Source: Campylorhamphus procurvoides (taxonomy: Eukaryota; Chordata; Aves; Passeriformes; Dendrocolaptidae). From it: a DNA stretch of 64,000 bases. Shown in pieces: positions 38,080-50,900 of this stretch; the first letter of the stretch is position 1, and each line of letters begins with the position of its first letter. The notes under the pieces are model-generated. The model saw nothing but the letters and a program-made list of their open reading frames with translations. It searched no databases and was not told the origin of the DNA. Made by a program: the position numbers and the translations under genes. The stretch is from assembly GCA_013396655.1 (NCBI GenBank), contig WBMV01005958.1, positions 124,001 through 188,000 on the forward strand, in the 5' to 3' direction.

Positions 38080-38102
38080 GTTTCCATGGCGACGCGCCAT
38101 GG
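38080..38102 (+). promoter_or_regulatory. X-box-like site overlapping a perfect inverted repeat
   Basis: GTTTCCATGGCGAC (38080-38093) matches the RFX-type X-box pattern GTTNCCATGGNAAC with one mismatch. Its right half joins an inverted repeat, CCATGGCG (38084-38091) and CGCCATGG (38095-38102), with a 3-base spacer. The location in a CpG promoter fits a bound site. Factor identity is inference. Confidence 0.4.
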
Positions 38103-38242
38103 CGGGCGGTGTGTGCGGGCCCGGGCCTCCCTCATGCGGCCACTGCCCTCCCGCAGGTGCCCCCGGCCTCGTCCCACACCATGCCACGGCCACAGATATG
38201 ACGGCGGCCTCCCGGAGATCCTCCCGCCGTGTTCTGCCCCAG
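38084..38242 (+). other. VPS54: Candidate noncoding first exon of VPS54
   Basis: Two donors are possible downstream of the promoter core: CCGCAG/GTGCCC at 38156 and CCCCAG/GTGCGC at 38242. I show the longer exon. Splicing from either to the acceptor at 46927 does not extend the VPS54 protein in frame: the first option meets a stop at 46941-46943 and the second is out of frame. The exon would therefore be untranslated, as in mammals. A GCCATGG start-like context at 38097-38103 would be an upstream ATG if transcribed. Confidence 0.4.
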
Positions 38243-41200
38243 GTGCGCCCGGGGAACTGGGTGTTTGAGGGCGGGTGTTTCGGGTTTTCCTCTGGAGTGC
38301 TGGCACATGGGGACTGGGCTGGACTGGGCTGCGGTTTGGTGGTCCCATAAGCCGGTCAGGATTGCGGTGGTCCCTGAGTTTGGAGGTGATCCTCAAGTTG
38401 TGTGTATGGGCAGGTGTAATTTCTTGCCTTCCCTTACTGTAAGTTTTCAAACACAGTGCGGCCTGTTGAAAGAAATACCCATATGTGTGGGTAAAGTGCT
38501 GACCTTCTGCGCTCTCAACAAAAACTTTCCTTCTCTTGACTGGGCAGTTTTGGCCTTAATATGTTGTTGATTCTCTTTTCCTTCTCTGTTTCTCTTAGAC
38601 TGTCTGAATACTTAGGATTTCTATTACAGGACATTGAGTTATCCCAGTCATGTACATTGCCTGTTTTAAAGAACATCAGAATAATTATTGAACTACAGAC
38701 TTGGACATGTGGGTTTTTTTGAGAGTTTTCAGGCATAGGTGGTGTCTTTACCGTCTTACCTGTCTGATGAAGTCCTGAATGAGAAGTCCTATGGACTTCT
38801 GTGCAGCTGTGCTATCACAGTTGCTTTGCAACCCTGTGAAAAAAAGCTCTTACTGAAAAATCTGACTGCAGTACATTAATTGCTGTAGTGGCAACAGTAA
38901 TTACTGCTTTTGCCTGAGAGCCAGCGTGACTCTTGGCCAAACTGTAGTATAGATAAAAACTACAGTTCCCTTCAAATCCTTTGGGTGTAGGATGGTGCTT
39001 CTGTTGGGTAGGGAAACCATGCCTAACATGGACTCATAGACAGATCCGTGGCTGTTTAAGCAAAAGGCACTGTGCATCATGTGAGCAGCTTCACCAGTGG
39101 GGTCAGAAGTTTGCACACTGAGAAACATTTCTTACCTCTCCCATCTGATTTGCCAGTAACAGGATGTGTCATGAGTGTCTCCGTGTCTTCAGTACCATCT
39201 TTCTCTGTAGCAGGAGTCTAGTGTGTGTGTCAGAATTTTGTCTTGTTGACAGCACACACTTCATGGGAGGAGAAGGGGATGTACACTTCCAAGGCTGAAG
39301 AAGGATATTGTTTTCCTGGGAAGTGTCAGGGGCCACTATAAAGAGTGGAGAAAGCAGACTGCAGACTTGCTCTTTGGCAGTTTAGGTGGGAAGAGGTTGG
39401 GAAATGGAATTATGTATGTATTATTTCTTCTTTTGGGACAGCAACTCTGTGTGGAAGCCACTTCTGCTTTCCTTCTTCAGACATTTGGGGAAACATGGAG
39501 CTGTGATTCTCTTAGAAGAGAGAAGGGCCAGAAACATTCCAGTTGGGAGGCTCAGTTTTCTTTTGGTTTATTTTTTTATGCTTTGTTTATTCCTTGTCTT
39601 ATTTTATGAATGGAGCAGAAAGAGCAAGTGGATGAGCATGAATGTGGATGTTTCTGGAGCCTCATGTGATTAAGTCCAAAGAAATCTTTACTGGCTCATC
39701 TAAGATTTGTCTTCCCCATATTTTTAACTTTTTGCACCCGCTTCACCTAGGTTCTAGATTTAAACAAAAACTCAAAGAAACCTGAGTCTTCTGTTCAAAA
39801 GGTAAAGAATTGTTAATGTATTTCCCTTGTAGTCAAAAATGACAGACCCATTTACTGATCCGATGTTCCAAAATGCTCGTATGTAATAGCTGAAATATCC
39901 CAGCTTTATCAATCTGGTTCTTAAATTAAGAAAAAAGAAAAAAAGGAGCCACTTTGGATGTGTGTGGGAGTGTGTTTAAGATAGGTTATTAGAGTTAGAA
40001 TAGCATATCTGGTGCTTCGCAATATGTCAGGGAGTTCCCATCAGATTTACACAGTTGCTGTAAGCAGCAGTGTAAGGCCTTGCCTTTTTTTTTTGGCATT
40101 CTAGATATAGCATAACCATACCAGTTTTTATGTTATGGAATTACTTATTCTTCATGTCAGTGGAAGTTATTTGAGGGATGAAAAGGAAGTGATGTGGATA
40201 GAGGGGATCAGTTTTGTTTGACTTTCTGTTGGGCAGGTATTAATACTATCGACAAACATGGGTGGCATGCTCTGTTTCTCACCGAGTTAAAGTTTGGATA
40301 GTCTTGTTTGCTGAGAACCTGCCCTGCAGAGTGACTTAGGGCCTCATGCCAGTGAACCTGCATCTTATGTCAAGACTACTCAATAAGACATGATATCAGG
40401 TGCACTCGCCCTGCTTTTTGATAGTCTCTGGTCTCAGCTTTGTGCATAATGTCAAAACTATGAAGTATTTTAATGTGGTTCCTTCGTAGCTACTTGCAGT
40501 TTGGTAAGGCTTTGGAAAGACATGCTTCTCATGAAAATTCACAGTTTTATAAAATTTGTTTCAGATGAGCAAATGGAGCCTAACCCTGCTGAAGAAAGCA
40601 AGCAGAGAGGCTGTGCAGAGAAACTTACTGTTGTTACAAATTACCGTGAGCTTCTGCCAGACTCCTTTTGTAAAGTCAGGACCTCAGTGTTGGGATTGTT
40701 GCTGGGGCTGGTGGAGTTCTTGTGCCTTTCCTCCACCCATCACTGCTCTGCAGTCTCTGCCTTTGACAGACTTGTAGCTGGAATGTCTGCTGAGGCTCCT
40801 TGGTCTTTGTTTAGCTGCATGGCCCTCTATGGAGCTATACAAGATGCTCATATTTCACCATTTTCCAAAGGGATAATACACACTGTAATGCTGATACCTG
40901 AAAAAAATGAGTACAGAATGATTTCACTCTCATCTTGTATGATGGTGTGGGCAACTAACCACAAGGCCTTTTGTGACATATATTTTTACTGCTTTGCTGA
41001 TTGTTTCTTAATGATTTTAACACCGCTGGCACAGAAGAACTTGGTGCATAATGACCTAAATAGCTGCAGAAAGGTCTGTTCCTCCAGCAGGGAAGCTGCC
41101 TTCCAATTTCAAATTAGTGTTCAACATTGGGAGGTCAGGTTTCCAGATGAGAGGAAGTGCATTTGGTACAGTGGGTATATCACAGATGTTTCATGGAGTT

Positions 41201-44200
41201 GTTTTATTCAGTACCTGAACAAAAGTGAAATATTACTTTTCAGGTAGTTTGTCTATAAAGGAGGTAATTGATTTCCATTTTTTGACAAAATGTTTACATT
41301 TTTGTGTTATTCTAAGTAAAAGACATTATTCAGTGATTGGACATTCTTGGGTAATGTTTTCCAGAGGTTTAAAGAAGTGAAGCTCAACTAAAGCTTTTTT
41401 TACTTTGGGTTTGGTTGGTTTTTTTAATCTGCTGTTGTGGTATCTTCAGCTGGGGAGAGCAAAAGAAACAAATACCGAATATAATAATATGAAAGTCAGA
41501 TGTTGTTTTATCCTGGCCTTGTAGTCTACCCATGCTGCTTTGCAGTGAGGATGCAGCTGTCTTCTTCTTTCTCTTGGAGTCAGATTACTGTTCTTTCTTG
41601 CCTGTTTCCCAGTTTGAGGACAGCATTTTGAGATGGCCTTATGAAAGAAACAATTTAGGGTGGTGGCATTACTCTTTAAGCTATTCAAGTGCTCTTGTTT
41701 TTCCACAGTCCCCATTATGCAGTTTGCTGGGAAAGTAGCACAGTGTGAGGAATTACAGAATCTGCTTGAATCTAACAGCACAAGTGGCTAAGCAGGGCTG
41801 ATGAGAAAGGCAGATAACTCATACATAGCTTCTTGGTTGGGTTGCTTTCTTCTCAGCAAGGCTAATCTGGATGGTCATCACTCCTGCTAACTTTGCAGTG
41901 AAGGTACATCCTCACTATCAGAATGAGAGATTTGGGATACTGTTGGGATGTGCAGAATGCATTAAAGTACACGTGTGTTTATGAATACAAATGTATGTAT
42001 ATTTATTAGGCTTTCAGAATGGCCAAGCTGATACAGGCTCCTCTCCAAGTTGCACAAAGAGGTTTGATGTTGCAGTGTGCCCCAACCGTAGATGCCTTGC
42101 CATGAGGACAAGTCACAGCTATCCTCTGGCCTCATCATCCTCCTGCCAGTCATCTGCTTCCTGCTCTGAAACCCCAGGGTGGAAGGAGGTGTTCAGAAAG
42201 AGCTTGGGTTAGCAGAACAGCTTCTACAGCTCATTCTCTGAAACTGCTTCAACATTTCTGCTCCAAGCTAATCTTCTCAGCTCCCCCACTGAAAGAGGGT
42301 TGCCTGTCTCAGGGCACCAGGGGCAAGCGTGGAAATCGTAGCCTGAGGAATTAGCTGGTTGAAAAAAAAAAGTGAAAGCTTGCGTTCGTGCAGTCTGATT
42401 CACGTTGTCTCACAAAGGTGCTGTGTACTTTGCTCGTGCCGTGGTTTCCCTGTTACAGGGTTAAATCCTGCTGATTTAGCAAAAAGAGCTGTATAATAAT
42501 AGATAGAGAAACCTAAACTCCTGTGGACAGAGTAAATACATGAGATCAATAGCAACATGCTGTTGGCTGTTGAGATCCTGGGAGGAATCCCTTGTGCCTT
42601 TTGCTCCTTTAGTTATGTTTCAGGTATACTTTTCCTTAATAAGTGCCTTTGGTATTTATCATGTCTTCTAGAAATGGTGAAATATTTTGCTTTAGCTTGA
42701 CCTGTGAGTGGCTTCTGATGGTTTTCTGTTCCAAAGGGTGTTGGGTAACCAGAATAGCACTTGAAATATTTTCATTTCACTCTATGGTTGTCAAAGCCAT
42801 GAAAAGCAGCAGGGAATTTCACATGCCATTTGTGTTCACAAAGAAACTTCCCCTGCCTTACCTTTGGGATGCAGAGTGTCCCTCTTCAAAAGTACCTGCT
42901 GGTGTCCAAGTGGACAATGTGGAATACTTAAAGGGAAGCTTGCTCAGTGTGGTATGGTCAGTTGGAACCCTGGGGTCTCAGTGTTTGTTCCCTGGGTGCT
43001 TAGTGTCTCTTCTCAGCTGTCACTGTTTCTGAAGCAGAAATAAAGTTTGGAGACCAAGTTCTGTGAATTGTATGAAGGGCTGAAGCTATGAAGTTCCATG
43101 TTCTGGGTACCCCTTGAAGTACCAGCTAGCTTGTCAAAACTGCCCGTTGAAGTTGAAGGTATTACTAGTAGGCTGTAGATTTATTTTCGTTTGAGAAGGA
43201 GAGCGCAGAGAAAGGAGAAATATGAGTTTATTTAATGCATAAATTGAGACTTCAGGCACCTTGCAGGAATTATGCTAGCTTAATAAGTTCTAATTTGTAT
43301 TGTTAATACAAATTACAGCTTTACAAACCAAAGTATGAGCATGCGAAAATTCGCAGTAAAAATTAGTAACTTGTGTAAAGCTGCTACCTTAAGTCAGAAA
43401 TAGAAAATTGGTTGAAAAGGCTAATTGAAAACTGCCCAAAAATGAGCTAGTATCTATGGTTTAGTTTGTACCCTCTCTAATACAGTGTTTGTGTAGTGAT
43501 GGTACTGGATGTTTCAGTAGAGAAGACTCACCATTGTAAAAACAAAGCATGTGAGTAAGTCTTAGTGCTTATTAAAAGAAGCACATGCTGCAGAGTTACC
43601 ACCATCCTGTGCAGTTACTCCCGAGTAATATGCTTTGCTGTTTGTTGTGTTCTGGTGTGAAACTCCAGAGTCACAGCATAGTCATCACAGAAGTAACTTC
43701 TTAAAGTTCATGTGATTAATACATTACTAAGTGCACAGATCTTCTGTTTTGCTGACTGCACAGTACCCAAGCATGTGGTTATTACTTTTGTCATCACAGT
43801 AGTTTTGTTCCATGCTGTGTACTGTGCAGCTGTGTCACATTGTAGTTGCTGCACACATTATTGAACAACATTTTTAAAGAGGAGGCTGTAAGATGAAATA
43901 TTACCCTTCAACTGTTCAGACTGTAAGAGTACTGTAAATTCATCTCATCAGAGCTATTTTCATTGTTGCCACAGTTGATTTGGTTTAACTTCAGTGTTAT
44001 TAAGTCATTGCAATGACAGTGTAATTTAATATAGTTTTTTTAACTAAGAAAATTAAACCAGTGTGTACAAAGTAAATGTAATATAATGAAGGCATGTTGC
44101 AATTGAAGCCATAATTCTGGGCTCCAAGCTCCATCATTCCTCTTATATGACCTCTAAAGTTTGGGGTTTTTTAATTTTTGTTTCTTTAATACACGTTGCT

Positions 44201-46926
44201 AGACAAAATGTGAGTAATTTATGGTGATTACTGGAGATAACTCAGTTGATCTAACACATTTTAATTGTATGTAATTTAAATGCTGATGTCATAAAGTTAC
44301 ACAGTTGCATATTCTTACTGTGGCCGTATGTTCTTCTAAGTAAGAGACTCAGGGGACTCACCATTTCATAATTCATTGTGCACAGTTGGTGCAGTTAACT
44401 GCATTTACCTGCCTTTCACTTGCATTGAAAGTTGGATGAGTTAAAATATTCTGCAGCAGTTTTGTTCTGTGTTAACAGAGAGTTTCTTTCTTTTTTTTTT
44501 TTTTTGGTATGTTTGAATCAGCAAATTTATATATTATTGCACATTTTAAAATGTTGATTCAGGAGGCTGGTTATAGATTGATTTGTCTATAAAATGTTCT
44601 GTTGTGGAGCACAAGGAACTGCTGTTCTGTTGGTGAACAAATGAAGTTTATTCAGTTGTGGGCAAAGTTAGTGGACAGAGAAGGGCTCAGGTGTAGGGCA
44701 GGATTTTTGTCTTCATATAGACTCGGCAGATATTCCTTTGTAATTTGAATTTAATTCAGGTATTATTGTCCAGCTTGCTTTCTCTCTCTAAAGTTACACT
44801 TCCTTGCCTAATTTAAGGACTGTGTTTTGAGGAATGTCTGGTTTTGGGGTAGTACAGGTGGGTTTATTCCTGTGCAAATGTGGCTGTTCATTGAGGTTAA
44901 TTATCCATAAGGTCCTGACTTATGAGAATACTAGAATAACTGTTAACTATGAATAATTTAGTGCAGCATCAGATTGCGTGCCACTTAAGAAGGCCTCTGC
45001 CTGTGAAGCTTTATATCTTGCTGAAATCCATTTGGTAGCATGAAGGTTACTGCTTGCACTGGTATTTTACTGTACTCTTTTCATTCTGTTTTAAGATTTG
45101 TCAGTGAGTGTTTTACCGTGATATGTAATAAAAATACCTGTGCGAGAGTAGGTATAGTTTGTTTTTGAAAAGCTGAAGTATTGAGCTAGACTTCAGTCTT
45201 AATCTGTCTTTTAAATTAATTTTAAATCTTCAACTAGCATAGTACAGTTAGCATTTTCTCCACTGAGATTTATGTACTTGAGACACTGTAAGTCCTAGAC
45301 AATCCTTTTAGGTGGTACTTTGTTGTGGGGAAAGGAGAAAGGCTTAATGAAAGCCTTGCTAGCAAGAGTACAAGATTTCAGTGCTTTCTACAAATTGCCC
45401 TAGTTGCTCATACATCTGGCTAGAGCAGACTGTGTCTCATATTACAGAGGCTTTTACAGGAGAAAAACTGCAAATACAGCACTTTGAAGCAGTTCCAAGT
45501 GCAGATAAATTTACTGTATGCCTTTAGGAGACTTGGTCATTGCAACATAGCACTGGATGTGTTTTTTAAGAATGCTAAAATTACAGTGTTTTGTCATAAT
45601 ATGCTAGATTTTTCACACAACCACCCCAAAACATCAGGGAAGAGCTTCATGAAGAAAGAAGTTGTGTGGGAAACGTCAAGGGAAGAACATAAAAATATGA
45701 ACATGCAATAGAAGTAGTAGAGAAAAAGGGGGCTTGGGGGCTTTTTGAGGAGAGAGACTTATGCTTTATGATATTTAAGGAAGATCTGTCAGATGTCTGG
45801 AAAGGTTTTTTTCTCTGCCTGACTTTCTGTTCCCCTTCTCTATGCTGACTAGTAAGTTTTTCTTACTATGGGCCTTTTCATTGGGGTGCTCTGTTACAGC
45901 TGTACACATCTTAATTCATCCTTAGAAGGAGGACACTTTCAACCTCATTTAGAACTCGAACTTTTTTTTTTCTTTTCCAAATGCCATTTGCCATAACGTG
46001 TGTGATGCTGTTAGAAGCTGACAGGGTGAGATACAGTCATCCCTTGATGCCTGCTTCAGTGATTGAAGATAAAATAAGCCTTTTATCTTTTTGTGCTCCT
46101 TCACAGGGTAGTAAGTAATTTAGATGTCCATTAAGGGTTGATAGTTAAATGCTAAGTTCTTGCTCGATGCGTTTAATTTCTCCTTAAAGATGAGGATCCA
46201 GATCAGTCCCTTTGAACAGGCAGTCTTTGAGCTGCACATTATGGGGATGTTTTAATAAATATCCTTCTCTGAGAGTTTATTAAAACTCTCAAACCTCTAA
46301 TAGTTCTGCAGTTTGCTACTGACTGATACTTTGATGGATATGCAGTTTTGTTTACAGATGGAAAGAACTCATTAAGTTCAGCCCTGGTGTAAAATTTCTA
46401 AGGCTGTTTGGGAGCTTAAAATTGAACTGCAAATTAGTGGGGCTTTCCTTACTCTGGAGCTTTTTGATCTATGTTTTAATTGTCTTCTCTGGGCAAATAC
46501 TTTTTATGGTGAAATAAACTGTAGTTTACTAGGCAACCATGAAAAGTTGAATTGTCAATTTTCCCAATTCAAGTTCCAAGTTTCATGATGTTTGAGAGGA
46601 AATTCTACTGTGAGTGTGTGCCCTATGCAATAATTTGCAATAACTGTGGCAAGAAAGCAAGAAATGCCTGAAAGACTTTTTTTTTAATGTAACATTTTAC
46701 TGATGCTGTGCACAAGAACAAGCTATCCTCCAAACCTAGAGATGTGGGAGGAACAGAGTATAAAGTTACATTCTGCCTTTTGTGTTTAAAATAAACTTTC
46801 TGGTGGTGTTGTTGAAATGTGTCAGTTGAAGTACTGCTGTTAAAAAAATACTGGAGTGTCATTGTTTTGCTACAATGTGTCACCAGAGCTTAATTAAAGC
46901 CTTGACGTTTATTGTTTCCTATTTAG
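38243..46926 (+). other. Probable VPS54 intron 1
   Basis: About 8.7 kb of AT-rich noncoding sequence between the candidate first exon and the start-codon exon. It holds the longest open frame outside known exons (40522-41247, discussed as a finding), a run of 15 T at 44491-44505 and an 11-bp AT inverted repeat at 43291-43315. No mobile element is recognisable. It ends TCCTATTTAG. Confidence 0.55.
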
Positions 46927-47088
46927 CTTTTATCAAGTGGTGATTTTATGCAATGGCATCAAGCCACAGTTCTTCACCAGTGCCTCAGTCAAACAGCAGT
47001 GATGCTTTCTTTAAAAAAGAAATGGATGCCACGAAACGCTTTCGCCCAGCGCAGTCACTGCCTGATGTGTGTCCCAAGGAACCCACAG
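46927..47088 (+). CDS. VPS54: VPS54 start-codon exon (26 bases of leader plus codons 1-45)
   Basis: The acceptor is CCTATTTAG and the donor GTAATG. Coding starts at 46953 in a good Kozak context and encodes residues 1-45 plus one base of Gly46. The stretch SLPDVCPKEPTG at the end matches the mammalian protein, while the middle is diverged. Confidence 0.94.
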
Positions 47089-47960
47089 GTAATGTTGGTG
47101 TGCAGGGAGACTGAGAATGCAGTTAAATTTGCTAAACTGTTTGCAGTTTTTCAGTCAGTGTTTCTGGTAGTGGGTGTAGTATATTGAGCCATAGTCTGAT
47201 TCCAAGTGTGCTGTAATTCTGCTTCATACCACCCAGTGTCCCTTTGGAGCAATAGGAGAGACTTCCTATTTGCAGCTTGGTTTAAGATGTCCCTGTTATA
47301 GATGGGATTTTGCTTGTGTGATTCCCCATTGCAGCTATGATCCATACTCCATCCAAGAAGGGGTTATAATCTGTCAGGGCTGGAGTCTGATTGCCTTAGT
47401 TCTGGGAAGCATCCCAGCTCTTCTGCACTAGGAAGCAAGAGACCTGTTCATAGTACTGTTAAAAGTCTCCGGTGCTGTCATAAAACCAGGTTTTGGTCAC
47501 AGTTCCACCTGCTATGGTGCACGAAAGCTTAGTTTATAAAAGTAAATAGGTGGGGTGGGATCTTAAGAATTATGATATATAATGCTAATGAATTTCAGCT
47601 GTCATTCTGATCAGGTGCAGATTATTGGAAATCTGTTTGTGGTTGGAATCTTTTTCTCTTCGGTAGAAGCTAATGTTGAGCTAAATATATTTAATGAGTG
47701 TCAATACACCAATACCGTGTTGAAAACTTGGGTTGGTTAATCTGATAAAAGTGCAAGTTGAAGAGTTGCAGAGGGAAAAGATCATCCATCTTTGGCATAG
47801 ATTATTCTAATCCAGTATGTAATTGGGAAAACATTGAATTGTGGTTTGTTGAAGAACCACATTTTAGCAAAAACTACAGCTCTGTTTCTCACCTTAACAA
47901 ACTGTGTTGTCTTTTGTGCTGCAGGCGATCCCAGTAACTTATGTGACAGCCCATCTCTAG
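46948..47960 (+). promoter_or_regulatory. Overlapping out-of-frame upstream ORF at the VPS54 start
   Basis: An ATG five bases before the VPS54 start opens a different frame. After normal splicing of 47088 to 47925 it runs 58 codons and stops at TAG 47958-47960. Its context is weak (T at -3, C at +4), whereas the VPS54 ATG has G at -3 and G at +4. Most ribosomes would probably scan past it. The frame is seen directly; an effect on VPS54 output is inferred. Confidence 0.45.
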
Positions 47961-50900
47961 TTGTGGATCAGCAAAGATGGACTATTTATCATTCCAAAGT
48001 CAATCTCCCAGCAGCACTAAATGATCCTAGGTTAGCAAAAAGGGAATCTGATTTCTTTACAAAAACATGGGGAGTGGACTTTGTGGACACTGAAGTCACG
48101 CCTTCATTCTACCTCCCACAGATCACCAAGGAACATTTTGCATTATACCAACAGGAAATCGCTCCGGTAAGAATGCCCAGTTAGATGCCCATAGTGCTAG
48201 GAACCAGAAGGATATCCTTCTTCTAATTATGTTGTCCCTGCTAGTAGTCCATCATACAGCTCACTGATAGTTAATTTGCTTTTTAGTGTTTGTTGAGTCT
48301 TCATTAGATATTCCTTGTTTTATAATCTCGATAGCCATCATGTGGAAAATGCTGTCTGAATTGTCCTGAGGCAATTTATATAATTTTTTTTTAAATTTCC
48401 ATCTCTGAATACCGAGCTCTGCACCAGGGCTTACAGTTCATATTTATGATTTATGAATGTGACTGTATTTATGATTATGAATCCTTTTTTTCCTGTAAGG
48501 ATTGTTTAATGGTTGGGCTCAACAGTGCAGCTTAACATTCTCAGACCTTTGGATCAAATGCCTACATGCTGCAAGGGCTGGAGATACTTTTTAAGAGTCT
48601 TCAATCTAAACATTTAAACGTTTATACATGAAGTTCTGAAACTGTAAATAGGCCTATTATCTCGATGATTTCTTTTATAACAGGAAGGTTTAAGCTACAT
48701 CTAAGGACACCAGGACCAGCAGGAGACTTCTACAAACTCTTAAAATACAGGTGTCAGTAAGTATGTAGCATTCTTCTATTTTTCTTTTCAACTGAAAGAA
48801 CGTGTAGAAGTCTCCCGCTGTTTTCTGCTTCCTTGGTTTGTAACTTCCTTATTTTTTGGCTGGTTCAGAATTAGCTGCAGGAAGTGTTACTTGTGTAATC
48901 GTAGTTAAAGACTTTGGAAGTGAATTGTCCATAACTGAACTATTACTGCCATTAAACTCACATATTCAACATGTAAAATGTGTAAGATTTCGTCCTTTAA
49001 AATTAGCACTTCTTGCAGTGACTGCTAAATAAAAGAAGATTTTGAAAACAAGGAACTGATCTGTGATGTAGCTTCTAGGAGAAATTTAGTTAACATTGGT
49101 GTACTTTAGAAATGTAATTTCTCATCACTGTGGTCTCTGGTGTTGTATAAAATTTGAAGCTCAGCATGATGAAACAAGATATGTGGTTTCAGCAGGTACT
49201 CATTAATAAGATAGGGGAAGCAATTTCTACTTTGATCCAATTTAATTTAGCAATGAAAAACATTCATTGTGTGTTAGTGTGATTTCTGGATTAGACATCA
49301 AATAACTGTTTGTGTATATAATTACAGTTAATCTGATTATGTGGAGAAGTTATTACACCTCTTCAATAACTTCTGTGTTCATTTTCTTGCGAGATGTAAA
49401 GATACAGGAAAAAAAAACAACCTGTCTACTATAGATTGAGATTTTTGGTGCCTTTCACCTGGACAAACTGAGCTTCTAAGAGGAAGAAACTACTGTTATG
49501 AACTTATCAGAATTTTTTGGCATAATGCAGTTGTAAATTCTGGTTTCTAAAACTCAGAATAATTCTTTAATATGTTTTCTGTTTTACAGAGAGAGAAGGT
49601 TCATGAAAGATGCAAGAATGTTTGTACTCCTAAAGATACCTTCGACAGGACTCTATTACACACACACGGTACAGTCAGAGCCTTCCTTTAGTCATTAAAA
49701 AGTCTTGTCTTTTTGTATCAGTGTGTTATTTCATCAATTATGAGTGCTATTTATTATTGATTCTATAACATACTGATGATCTCTGTTCCTTGCTCAAGGG
49801 CTTCATGTGCAATAATAGCTGGTGATAATTTCTTCATGACAGTAATTGAAAACTCAAAACATGGCTGACTAGAATTATTCATGAACACTGCTGATATTTT
49901 TATAGGTCAAAATACTTGCAAAACCTGCTTTGAAACTGTTTCTTGGCATGTTTGCATTCATGGCAGGTCATTGGGTCCCTGGCAGTGTTTTCTTTAACTG
50001 CTTTTGATTTTAACATCTGTTGAAACTGTTGCATCCAATTTGTAGCAGCTGTTGGGTTTGCAGTGAAGAACAGCAGTGCAGGGCCATTCCTGTGTCCCTG
50101 CCATGAGGGTCACGGAGGGGCTGAGATGGAAAGTGACATCTCAAGATGGTCCAGTCCAAACCATCTGCTCAAGCAGAGTCACCAAAGAGGGGACAGTGTC
50201 CAGTTAGGTTTTGAATTTATCCGCAGGTAGGGATTACACAATCTGTCTGAACAACCTCTTTTGGTCTTTGACCACCCTCACAGTAAAAGTGTTTCCTTAT
50301 GTTTAGGTGGAACTTTTCATGTATCTGTTTCTGCCCATTGCCCTCTGTCCTGTCACTGGGCACCACTGAGAAAAAAATGCTTTATCATCTTTACACCCTC
50401 TCATCAGATCTTTAAACACATTGGTGAGATCTCCCCTGAGTTTCTTCAGTCTAAACAGTCTCACCTCTCTCAGCCTCTCCTTCTTGTCTCTTAATCTTCT
50501 TTGTGACTCTTCGCAGGGTTCACTCCAGTGTCTAGGCCTGTCTTGTACTGGGGAGCTCAGAACTGGGCAGCTGTAGTGAGGCTGAATTTCAAGATTTTAT
50601 GGAAATAGTTCAGCTAATATGAAACTGGACAAAGGGAGGTGAGAGGCAAAATGAGAAAGAAAAGATGAGCAAAAGGAAAAGAAACACTTCACAACTTGGA
50701 GAAAGTTTTTTATATTTGTTTTACTTTCTCAAAAATGTTAGCATAAAAGGGGTCATTTACCAATCCCTGTTTTATGAGGCTTATCTGTATAAATGTCTAC
50801 AGGTAAGGCAGCAAAAAGGATTCAGTAGTTTATTTTTGATCAAGTTCTCTCAACTGACTTTCTTCCTCCTTTTCTCTGCAAAAGGAAGCCCTTCTGTAGG

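Larger units (their letters stand above)
38040..38340 (+). promoter_or_regulatory. CpG-rich promoter of VPS54
   Basis: This is the only clearly CpG-dense segment of the window, with roughly two dozen CpG in 300 bases. It sits 5' of the VPS54 coding exons in the correct order. It includes an X-box-like site and several GC-box-like GGGCGG stretches. Known biology: VPS54 is a housekeeping gene and CpG-island promoters are usual for that class. No TATA box is seen. The exact start site is not readable, and part of the island may be in the gap. Confidence 0.7.

Noticed and set aside
37125..38268. Long open frames across the minisatellite and the gap
   Set aside because: They arise because a 30-bp unit keeps frame and because N is read as an unknown residue. 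There is no start context, splice support or non-repeat protein sequence.
47834..48184. 116-codon frame starting before the second VPS54 coding exon
   Set aside because: The first 91 bases are intron. The real exon begins after GCAG at 47924, as protein continuity with the previous exon shows.
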